From: an uncultured Ruminococcus sp.
GTDB taxonomy: Bacteria > Bacillota > Clostridia > Oscillospirales > CAG-272
DNA length: 6,254 nucleotides
NCBI GenBank assembly: GCA_900551005.1
Contig: URUL01000103.1
Location: 1 to 6,254, forward strand
Direction: 5' to 3'
The position numbers and the translations under genes were made by a program. The stretch's first letter is position 1; each line of letters opens with the position of its first letter. This document shows positions 1 to 6,167 of this stretch, one piece after another. The notes under the pieces were generated by a model, which saw only the letters and a list, made by a program, of their open reading frames with translations, had not been told where the DNA came from and did not search any database.

Positions 1-1
1 G

Positions 2-1126
2 GGGCTGACGCAGTACGATCTCGTTCCGGAAGTATGCTGCGGCGATACGATATGCGTTCCCGTTTCCGCACTCACAAAGAAGGGCATTCCCGAGTTGCTC
101 GAGATGGTACTTCTCGTGGCGGAGGTAAAGGAGCTGAAGGCTAATCCCAACCGCCGTGCCAAGGGTATTATCATCGAGGCAAGACTTGATAAGGGCAGAG
201 GTCCCGTTGCTACGGTACTTGTTCAGAACGGTACGCTTCATACAGGCGATACAGTCATCGCCGGAACAACGGTGGGAAGAGTACGCGCTATGACAAACGA
301 CCTCGGAAAGAATGTTTCGGAGGCAGGTCCTTCCGTTCCCGTCGAGATAGTGGGACTTTCGGATGTTCCGCAGGCGGGCGATGAATTCAATGCCGTAGAA
401 AACGAGCGCATGGCACGCGAGCTTGCCGAGCAGCGCAAGGATAAAGAAAAGGAAGCTGAATTTACCGCTCATGCAAGAGTTAATCTGGATGAGCTCTTCA
501 GCCAGATCAAGGACGGCGTAAAAGACCTGAACATCATCGTAAAGGCCGATGTAAAGGGATCTGCGGAAGCAGTGAAATCTTCACTCGAAAAGCTTTCCAA
601 TGACGAGGTTCATGTAAATGTTATCCACACCGGCGTCGGAGGCATCACGGAAGGCGATGTTACATTTGCCGCCGCTTCCAACGCCATCATAGTCGGCTTC
701 AATGTCCGTCCCGATAAGCTCGCTATGGACAATGCATCCGAGCAGGGTGTTGACGTGCGTACGTACAGAGTTATCTACGAGTGCATAGAAGAGATAGAAG
801 CAGCTATCAAGGGCATGCTCAAACCTGTATTCCGCGAGGCAATACTCGGTCATGCCGAGGTGCGTCAGACCATTCACGTTTCCAGCGTCGGAACGATCGC
901 AGGCTCGTATATTCAGGATGGCAAGATAACCCGTGCCGCACAGATAAGAGTTGTTCGCGACGGTGTCGTCATATTTGAGGATAAAATCGCTTCGCTTCGC
1001 CGCTTCAAGGACGATGTAAAAGAAGTTGCATCGGGATATGAATGCGGTATAGGTCTTGAAAAATTCAATGATATTAAAGAGGGCGACATACTCGAAGCTT
1101 TTGTAATGGAGCAGGTAGCTCGATGA
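2..1126 (+). CDS. infB: Translation initiation factor IF-2, C-terminal part (5' truncated by window edge)
   Basis: IF-2 is the cytoplasmic GTPase that brings fMet-tRNA to the 30S subunit and promotes 50S joining. The frame is open from base 2, giving 374 residues, about the last 40% of a clostridial IF-2; the N-terminal region and GTPase motifs G1-G4 are off the window. The TTG at 95 is internal, because IF-2 sequence continues upstream of it. Visible parts by fragment residue: end of the G domain with the G5-like VPVSALTKKG (about 19-28); ELKANPNRRAKG leading into the domain II beta-barrel (to about 135) with DKGRGPVATVLVQNG; a charged helical linker; domain C1 with VKADVKGSAEAVKSSLEKL (about 180-198) and IIVGFNVRPD; then the fMet-tRNA-binding C2 barrel with SSLRRFKDDVKEVASGYECG (about 331-350) and the usual KEGDILEAF end. 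Two small oddities are a CC pair where WGG is common (residues 12-13) and Leu for Lys in the G5 motif. The stop is TGA, 13 bases before the next gene. Confidence 0.97.
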   Translation, partial: GLTQYDLVPEVCCGDTICVPVSALTKKGIPELLEMVLLVAEVKELKANPNRRAKGIIIEARLDKGRGPVATVLVQNGTLHTGDTVIAGTTVGRVRAMTNDLGKNVSEAGPSVPVEIVGLSDVPQAGDEFNAVENERMARELAEQRKDKEKEAEFTAHARVNLDELFSQIKDGVKDLNIIVKADVKGSAEAVKSSLEKLSNDEVHVNVIHTGVGGITEGDVTFAAASNAIIVGFNVRPDKLAMDNASEQGVDVRTYRVIYECIEEIEAAIKGMLKPVFREAILGHAEVRQTIHVSSVGTIAGSYIQDGKITRAAQIRVVRDGVVIFEDKIASLRRFKDDVKEVASGYECGIGLEKFNDIKEGDILEAFVMEQVAR

Positions 1127-1127
1127 C

Positions 1128-1134
1128 GGGAGGT
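1128..1134 (+). promoter_or_regulatory. Ribosome binding site of the glycoside hydrolase gene
   Basis: GGGAGGT lies just after the infB stop codon (1124-1126), five bases before the ATG at 1140. It is a near-perfect Shine-Dalgarno sequence and fixes the start of the following gene. With only 13 bases between the two genes and no room for a promoter other than inside infB, the two genes are probably co-transcribed. Confidence 0.85.
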
Positions 1135-1139
1135 AAAAA

Positions 1140-3119
1140 ATGAATTTCAGACAGGTACATCTCGATTTTCACACAAGCGGTGAAATAGAGAATATAGGCA
1201 GTAAATTCTCCAAGGAGCAGTTTCAGAATGCATTGAAAATCGGACATGTAAATTCCATAACTCTCTTTTCAAAATGCCATCACGGATGGGCTTATCATCC
1301 GTCTGAAGCAAATATCATGCATCCGCATCTGGATTTTGACCTGCTCGGCGCCGAAATAGAAGCGGCGCATGAAATAGGCGTTAAAACGCCGATCTATCTT
1401 TCCGCAGGTCTTGACGAAAAGATGGCTCGTCTCCATCCCGAATGGCTTTTCAGAAATGCGGACGAAAGCACGGAATGGGTAAAAAATTTCTCAGTTCCCG
1501 GATATCATCGCCTGTGCATGAATTCTCCGTATCTCGATTATCTGCTTAAGCAGATAGAAGAGGTGCTGGAGAGATATGACGGAGACGGCATATTCCTTGA
1601 TATCGTCGGTGTTTTTCCATGCTACTGTCAGAACTGCGTAGCCAAGATGCGCGAACGCGGCTGGGACCCATATGATCCTGAAAACGCATATAAGCTTGCT
1701 GTCGAGACGTATATGAACTACCTTCGCCGTGTACGTGAGACCGTGGATAAGCACAAGCCCGGACATCCCGTATTTCATAATGCCGGTCATCTTTCGGCTG
1801 GCAGAAGAGAATATGCCTATGGCAATACGCATCTTGAGCTTGAGAGTCTTCCGACAGGCGGCTGGGGATATGACCATTTTCCGCTTTCCGCCGCATATGC
1901 GAGAACTCTCGGCATGGAATACCTCGGCATGACAGGTAAATTCCATCTCAGCTGGGGTGAATTCGGCGGCTTCAAGCATCCGAATGCTTTGCGCTATGAG
2001 GCATCGCTTTCCATTGCGAACGGTGCCAAAGTCTCCATAGGTGACCAGCTCCATCCGCTCGGCTTCATGGAGCCTGCCACATACAAGCTCATCGGTGAAG
2101 CTTTCAAGGAAGTGGAGGAGAAAGAGCCTTGGCTTGACGGAGTTCAAAGCGTTGCCGATATAGCACTGCTTTCGCAGGAAGCACTTTTTGCCCATATGAA
2201 TCCCGAAAAAGACCCTCCGGGCAAGCATTCATGGCTCGGAAGCACAGGCGCATCCAGAATATTGCTCGAGGGCAAATATCTCTTTGATATGGTGGATACG
2301 GAAGCAGACCTCTCCAAATATAAACTGGTCATTCTCACGGATGACAGCATCATCGACGAGGAAGTGGCGGATAAGCTCCGCGAATTTACGGCAAACGGCG
2401 GCAAAATACTCGCCACAGGGGACAGCGCGCTCATGAATGACGGCAGCGGCTTTGCATTTGATCTCGGCGCGAAATACATCGGGACATGCGAATATTGCCC
2501 GAGCTATCTCCATCCGAAATTTGAGATGGAAGGGCTCTACGATGCGTCTTATGTCATCTACCAGCCGTGCAATGATATAGAAGCTACGGGCGATGTCCTT
2601 GCTTACAGAGAGGATCCTTATTTTAATCGCTCCACATTCCGCTTCTCATCGCATCTGCATACGCCGAACGATCCCGGCAAGGCTTCGCCTGCTATCACGC
2701 TCGGTGCTGACGGCGCGTACATTTCCTTTAAGCTCTTCAGTGAATATACCACAAAAGGCTCGCTTATCGCCAAGCAGACAGTTAAGCACGTTATAGACGT
2801 TCTTCTTGGGGAGAATAAAACGCTTACCACAAGCCTTCCAGCTCAGGGTGTTGTCACTCTGATGGATCAGGTGGCGGAAAGACGGCTGGTAAACCATCTG
2901 CTTTATGCTTCTCCCGTGAAACGCGGAAAGGGCGTTGAGGTGATAGAAGATATCGTTCCGATATACAATACCGAAGTATCGATTAAGCTGGACAGAGAGC
3001 CCACGAGAGTTTATCTCGCGCCGCAGGACAGGGATATTGATTTCGACTATACCGACGGTATACTGACATATACGCTGGCTAAGCTCGAATGTCATCAGAT
3101 GGTTGTCATTGATTATTGA
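1140..3119 (+). CDS. Putative glycoside hydrolase, GHL6-like TIM barrel with beta-galactosidase-trimerisation-type domain
   Basis: Intact 659-residue protein with no signal peptide or membrane segment, so probably cytoplasmic and acting on imported oligosaccharides or glycosides; the substrate cannot be read from sequence. The N-terminal half (about 1-330) looks like a TIM-barrel hydrolase: RQVHLDFHTS at 4-13, FSKCHHGWAYHP at 43-54, HPEWLFRN at 99-106, then DGDGIFLDIVGVFPCYCQNC at 147-166. In the last stretch D154 sits at a strand end like the nucleophile Asp of GH29-type enzymes and is followed by a CxCxxC cluster. HLELESLPTGGWGYDHFP at 231-248 offers E234 and E236 as acid/base candidates, and LGMTGKFHLSWGEFG spans 262-276. 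About 335-460 resembles the beta-galactosidase trimerisation (GH42 middle) fold: ADIALLSQEALFAH, then KLVILTDDSIID and LREFTANGGKILATGDSAL. The C-terminal 100 residues look like a beta-sandwich. Such proteins are often annotated as 'beta-galactosidase trimerization domain protein' or alpha-L-fucosidase-like. The catalytic assignments are inference. Confidence 0.8.
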   Translation: MNFRQVHLDFHTSGEIENIGSKFSKEQFQNALKIGHVNSITLFSKCHHGWAYHPSEANIMHPHLDFDLLGAEIEAAHEIGVKTPIYLSAGLDEKMARLHPEWLFRNADESTEWVKNFSVPGYHRLCMNSPYLDYLLKQIEEVLERYDGDGIFLDIVGVFPCYCQNCVAKMRERGWDPYDPENAYKLAVETYMNYLRRVRETVDKHKPGHPVFHNAGHLSAGRREYAYGNTHLELESLPTGGWGYDHFPLSAAYARTLGMEYLGMTGKFHLSWGEFGGFKHPNALRYEASLSIANGAKVSIGDQLHPLGFMEPATYKLIGEAFKEVEEKEPWLDGVQSVADIALLSQEALFAHMNPEKDPPGKHSWLGSTGASRILLEGKYLFDMVDTEADLSKYKLVILTDDSIIDEEVADKLREFTANGGKILATGDSALMNDGSGFAFDLGAKYIGTCEYCPSYLHPKFEMEGLYDASYVIYQPCNDIEATGDVLAYREDPYFNRSTFRFSSHLHTPNDPGKASPAITLGADGAYISFKLFSEYTTKGSLIAKQTVKHVIDVLLGENKTLTTSLPAQGVVTLMDQVAERRLVNHLLYASPVKRGKGVEVIEDIVPIYNTEVSIKLDREPTRVYLAPQDRDIDFDYTDGILTYTLAKLECHQMVVIDY

Positions 3120-3127
3120 TTTTTCAT

Positions 3128-3175
3128 AAAAAGCTAAGGCGTCAGGACGAAATCGTCCTGACGCCTTGAATTTTT
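3128..3175. terminator. Bidirectional intrinsic terminator between convergent operons
   Basis: AAGGCGTCAGGACGA (3136-3150) is repeated perfectly inverted at 3153-3167 with only AA between. In RNA this gives a GC-rich stem of about 14 bp with a four-base loop. On the plus strand it is followed, after GAA, by TTTTT (3171-3175); on the minus strand, after TAGC, by TTTTT (complement of 3128-3132). It therefore ends transcription from both the infB-hydrolase side and the murE side. The 55-base gap between the two stop codons holds little else, and the plus-strand T-run just touches the murE stop codon. Confidence 0.93.
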
Positions 3176-4644
3176 CATACTGTGATTTTTGCATTTGCTG
3201 TTTCCAAAATGATCTTTTTCTCGGAAAAGGGAAGCTTCTTGCCGCAAATGAGCTGATACTCCTCATGTCCCTTTCCGGCAAAGAGAACGATATCGCCCTC
3301 CTCAGCCATGCTCACGGCACGTTTGACAGCACTCTCCCTATCGGTGATTATCTCATATTTTCCGTAGTCCATACAGGAGGCTATATCGCGGCAGATCTTC
3401 ATGGAATCTTCTTTATTGGGATTATCCTCCGTGATGATCGAATAGTCCGCATATTGATTTGCCGCCTCGCCAAGCTCCTTTCTTCGAAGCTCGGTGCGCC
3501 CTCCCACAGAGCCGAAGACACAAATGAGCCTTTTCGGATGATATTCATATATCGCGGCGAGGACTGAGCGCAGACTGGAGCCTGTATGCGCGTAGTCTAT
3601 AATATACGAAATGCCGCGGTCTTTTGTATCGACATATTCAAATCTCCCCGGGACACAGACGCTTCGGACGGCATTTGCAAATTTATGGAGTTCCACGCCT
3701 TTCCTGCGGCATGCAGCAAGAGCGGCAAGGGCATTATATACCGAATAAATTCCCGGAAAAGGAAGGGATACCTGGGAGGTGCCGCTGCTTTCGCTTGCGG
3801 TAAACGAAATGCCGAATCTGCCATGATGAACGGATTTTTCTATATCCATGGCGATAAAGTCTGCATTTCCGAGAGCGGAATAAGAGGCTTGTCCGCATGG
3901 TGCATATGAAGAAAATTCTTCATAATACGCATCATCTCTGTTAAATACGGCATATTTGCATCGATGAAAGAGTTCTTTTTTGCAGTTCTTATAATGTTCA
4001 AAGTCGGGATGCTCGAATTTTCCGATATGATCGGGGGAGAGGTTCGTCATCACTGCGATATCAAAGATCAGTCCGCGGATGCGGTCCTGATAGATAGCTT
4101 GAGAAGAGACCTCCATGACCGCCGTACTCAGTCCCGATTTTACCATCTTATCAAAGATTCTATAGAGCTCGTAGCTCTCGGGGGTGGAATTTTCGGTAGG
4201 TTCCGTTTCCTCGCCTATGCAGACACCATATGTGCCGATAGAGCCTGTTTTTATACCGCACGAGTTGAGCGTATGAAAAATCATGGCACATGTGCTGGAT
4301 TTTCCCTTAGTGCCCGTGATTCCGATGAGATATAACTTTTTCTCGGGATGGTCAAAGAAGCTCGCCGATATATCGGCAAGTGCCGCTCTTGCATTATCCA
4401 CCTCGATGCAAACTGCATCTGCGGGCAATCCGATATCATATTCGCAGACAAATATCCGTGCACCGCGATCGTATGCTTCACGCGCAAAAACGTGCCCGTC
4501 GGATACAGCTCCGCGCAGGCAGACAAAGAGCACCCCGCGGAAAGCCTTCTTTGAATTATATATGATATCAGAGACCGAGAGTCCCGAGATATCGGCGGAG
4601 CATCTGTAATCCGTATTGCAGAGTAATTCCGTGAGTTTTTTCAT
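3175..4644 (-). CDS. murE: MurE-type UDP-N-acetylmuramoyl-tripeptide synthetase, predicted L-lysine (non-mDAP) type
   Basis: Mur ligase of 489 residues, normal for MurE. It adds the third, diamino residue to UDP-MurNAc-L-Ala-D-Glu in the cytoplasm using ATP. The N-terminal UDP-binding domain has YNSKKAFRGVLFVCLRG (29-45) and the DGH of the MurE type (49-51). The ATP loop is GITGTKGKSST (108-118), with Lys-Gly-Lys-Ser-Ser in place of the commoner Asn-Gly-Lys-Thr. Next come NSTPES (152-157), MEVSSQ (177-182), MTNLSPDHIGKFEH (199-212) and HYKNCKKELF (217-226), where K222 is the likely carbamylated lysine. The C-terminal domain has DYAHTGSSL (350-358), FGSVGGRTELRRKELG (377-392), EDNPNKED (406-413) and AGKGHEEYQ (456-464). 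mDAP-adding enzymes carry DNPR at the EDNPN site; DNPN or DNPA is the pattern of L-Lys-adding enzymes, so lysine is predicted (ornithine not excluded). The ATG at 4644 is preceded by GAAGG with 8-base spacing. It is the last gene of the minus-strand operon. Whether the genome carries a second MurE cannot be seen. Confidence 0.93.
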   Translation of the reverse strand: MKKLTELLCNTDYRCSADISGLSVSDIIYNSKKAFRGVLFVCLRGAVSDGHVFAREAYDRGARIFVCEYDIGLPADAVCIEVDNARAALADISASFFDHPEKKLYLIGITGTKGKSSTCAMIFHTLNSCGIKTGSIGTYGVCIGEETEPTENSTPESYELYRIFDKMVKSGLSTAVMEVSSQAIYQDRIRGLIFDIAVMTNLSPDHIGKFEHPDFEHYKNCKKELFHRCKYAVFNRDDAYYEEFSSYAPCGQASYSALGNADFIAMDIEKSVHHGRFGISFTASESSGTSQVSLPFPGIYSVYNALAALAACRRKGVELHKFANAVRSVCVPGRFEYVDTKDRGISYIIDYAHTGSSLRSVLAAIYEYHPKRLICVFGSVGGRTELRRKELGEAANQYADYSIITEDNPNKEDSMKICRDIASCMDYGKYEIITDRESAVKRAVSMAEEGDIVLFAGKGHEEYQLICGKKLPFSEKKIILETANAKITV

Positions 4645-4652
4645 TTCATTCG

Positions 4653-4657
4653 CCTTC
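4653..4657 (-). promoter_or_regulatory. Ribosome binding site of murE, overlapping the racemase stop codon
   Basis: On the minus strand GAAGG lies 8 bases before the murE ATG and overlaps the TGA stop of the upstream racemase (4656-4658). Ribosomes finishing the racemase therefore sit over this site, which fits translational coupling of the two genes. Confidence 0.7.
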
Positions 4658-5384
4658 AGTTGTAAATTTCATCAAATCCGCAGGGAAGTGCGCCGCAGTT
4701 TTCCACCGATACCTTGGCAAGAACGAGAAGGGAATCCAAAAAACGGTATTCAGGACATATTTTTGCGGCACAAAGTAGCGAAAGCTCTGTACAACCTAAA
4801 ACAAGAATGTCACATCCTGCGCCGTTCAGCTCCCGTGCCACTTTGCGGAATTTTTCCATATCGGGAGTTTTTGCACATTTCACACTGTTATAAATGATAT
4901 CCATCAGTACAGCCTGAGATTCGGCGCCCGGGATGGCATAGGCGATACCGTGCTCATCACAAACCTTTTGATATGAGCCTGCTTTCACCGTGCCGTCTGT
5001 CGCCATGATACCGAGCTTTTTTGCCCCTGTCTTTTTTGCCTGCTTTACGGTTTCTTCAATAATATTGAGGACGGGGACAGAAGAATCTTTTTTAAGCTCG
5101 CTGTAAAAATAATGCGCCGTATTGCACGGAACGGCGATGATATCCGCGCCTGCCGTGCACAGCTTATGTATTCCCGCCTTCATTGCGGGAAGAGGCGACT
5201 CCTTGCTTTTGCCTGTTATAAACTCGGTTCTGTCAGGAATGGAGGCGCCGCTTATCAAAACGACATCTATATGCTCCTGATCGCAGTTTGCTTTTGTATG
5301 CTCGGTTATCAGCTTATAGAAATACACGCTTGACATTGGCCCGAGTCCACCAAGGATACCGAGCGTCTTTTTTTGCTTATTCAT
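4656..5384 (-). CDS. Aspartate/glutamate racemase family protein (probable aspartate racemase)
   Basis: PLP-independent racemase of 242 residues, typical for the Asp/Glu/hydantoin racemase superfamily. It interconverts L- and D-amino acid by two opposed cysteines. Both are present: C87 in VPCNTAHYF (85-93) and C198 in LGCTELSLL (196-204). Other family marks are LGILGGLGPMSS at the N-terminus (8-19), IPDRTEF (49-55) and NIIEETV (107-113). The TH of the common CNTAH/CNTTH motif appears here as AH, typical of aspartate rather than glutamate racemases (MurI), as is the LGGLGPM start. Placed between a D-amino-acid ligase candidate and murE, it most likely makes D-Asp for the peptidoglycan cross-bridge; D-Glu supply is the alternative. 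The ATG at 5384 is preceded by GGAG with 5-base spacing. It lies 15 bases after the ATP-grasp gene and 11 before murE. Substrate choice is inferred from family resemblance and context. Confidence 0.9.
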   Translation of the reverse strand: MNKQKKTLGILGGLGPMSSVYFYKLITEHTKANCDQEHIDVVLISGASIPDRTEFITGKSKESPLPAMKAGIHKLCTAGADIIAVPCNTAHYFYSELKKDSSVPVLNIIEETVKQAKKTGAKKLGIMATDGTVKAGSYQKVCDEHGIAYAIPGAESQAVLMDIIYNSVKCAKTPDMEKFRKVARELNGAGCDILVLGCTELSLLCAAKICPEYRFLDSLLVLAKVSVENCGALPCGFDEIYN

Positions 5385-5389
5385 AAATT

Positions 5390-5393
5390 CTCC
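5390..5393 (-). promoter_or_regulatory. Ribosome binding site of the racemase gene
   Basis: On the minus strand GGAG lies 5 bases before the ATG at 5384, within the 15-base gap after the ATP-grasp stop (TGA, 5400-5402). It supports this start and the operon reading. Confidence 0.7.
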
Positions 5394-5399
5394 GCAGGC

Positions 5400-6167
5400 T
5401 CAGTGGTAAAGCCTGTATTTTTTATAATATTTGAAATTGTGTACTAAAAAGTATGCATATCTTAGCGGATTTATTCTCAGATCATACCCATATCCGAGAG
5501 AAGATGAGACTTTACCGTGTTTTACAATGTTTTTTGCCTTTTTTACGAGTTCTTTATCCGCTGTATATTTGTATACAACAGAGAGTGGAACGGTATGCCA
5601 GAGGGTATTCGGTTCTCCGTATATGATCTCGTCTCCGAGAGAATCAAAATAATCATCCGTGACAAGACGCGCTATATTGATACCGTTGCCGGTAACGTAA
5701 TAGTTGCTTCGTCCTTGGCGCAGATTTATCTCAAAAACGCGATAGGTATCGTTTGCGGCATCGTATTTTATATCAAAGTTTGAGAATCCGCTATACCCGA
5801 TATCATCAAGAAAAGCTCGTATCTTATCGAAAAGAGGCATATTCCTATAGGTGATGATCGCGGCATGATTTCCTATTGCTTTAGGCGTATGCTCCTCTAA
5901 AAGTACATTTCCGAGGCACATCATGCGGACATGTCCGCTTTTATCGGAATAGCACGTCAGAACAGACATATTGCAATCCGCACCCGGGATAAAACGTTGT
6001 AATATGATTTTGTCAGGATAGCCGGAGGCATAGATATCTTTTATGATATTCTGCGCTTCGTTTGCATTTTCCGCCGTATAGACCTTTTTCATGCCGTCAA
6101 AGGGATATTTCCAATAGAGCACGGAGCTGGACGGCTTTACCGATGCCAATATGCTGGGGAACGCCAA
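5400..6167 (-). CDS. ATP-grasp carboxylate-amine ligase, probable D-aspartate ligase (Asl-like), N-terminal part missing
   Basis: ATP-grasp ligases activate a carboxylate as acyl phosphate and couple it to an amine. The open frame gives 255 residues from a TTG at 6167, but this is not a real start: relatives are about 400-450 residues, and the N-terminal domain that should precede the ATP-grasp core is absent. Family sequence begins near residue 10: VKPSSSVLYWKYPFDGMKKV (10-29, K11 the likely ATP-binding lysine), then LQRFIPGADCNMSVLTCYSD (56-75), LLEEHTPKAIGNHAA (89-103), FSNFDIKYD (128-136) and VFEINLRQGRSNYYVTG (144-160), where E146 and N148 are Mg-ATP ligands. The C-terminal tail is basic and aromatic (HNFKYYKKYRLYH) and may lie near the membrane. 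With a racemase and a DNPN-type MurE downstream, the best reading is a ligase adding D-Asp to the side-chain amine of lysine in peptidoglycan precursor, as for Asl of Enterococcus faecium. In-frame TAG at 6168-6170 closes the frame, and residues 1-9 probably belong to foreign sequence. Confidence 0.85.
   Translation of the reverse strand: MAFPSILASVKPSSSVLYWKYPFDGMKKVYTAENANEAQNIIKDIYASGYPDKIILQRFIPGADCNMSVLTCYSDKSGHVRMMCLGNVLLEEHTPKAIGNHAAIITYRNMPLFDKIRAFLDDIGYSGFSNFDIKYDAANDTYRVFEINLRQGRSNYYVTGNGINIARLVTDDYFDSLGDEIIYGEPNTLWHTVPLSVVYKYTADKELVKKAKNIVKHGKVSSSLGYGYDLRINPLRYAYFLVHNFKYYKKYRLYH

Noticed and set aside
95..1126. Start of infB at the TTG at 95, giving a stand-alone 343-residue protein
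   Set aside because: IF-2 sequence (LTQYDLVPE, GDTICVPVSAL) continues in frame upstream to base 2, so this is an internal codon of a gene cut by the window edge.
1491..2228. Long minus-strand open frame of 245 codons inside the hydrolase gene
   Set aside because: It is antisense to a clear full-length protein, has no recognisable motif and no ribosome binding site worth noting. It is a shadow frame.
3136..3167. Palindrome as an attachment site, operator or insertion-sequence end
   Set aside because: Its place between two convergent stop codons with T-runs on both sides is fully explained by a bidirectional terminator; no recombinase or target duplication is present.
2646..3281. Minus-strand frame of 211 codons spanning the terminator
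   Set aside because: It runs through the palindromic terminator and overlaps both murE and the hydrolase antisense, and has no protein-family character.
3964..4335. Plus-strand frame of 123 codons inside murE
   Set aside because: Antisense to conserved MurE motifs; its residues read as the complement of those motifs and not as an independent protein.
4656..5384. Racemase as the essential glutamate racemase MurI
   Set aside because: The ILGGLGPM start, the CNTAH form of the first cysteine motif and the neighbouring ligase fit the aspartate racemase branch better; D-Glu use cannot be fully excluded.
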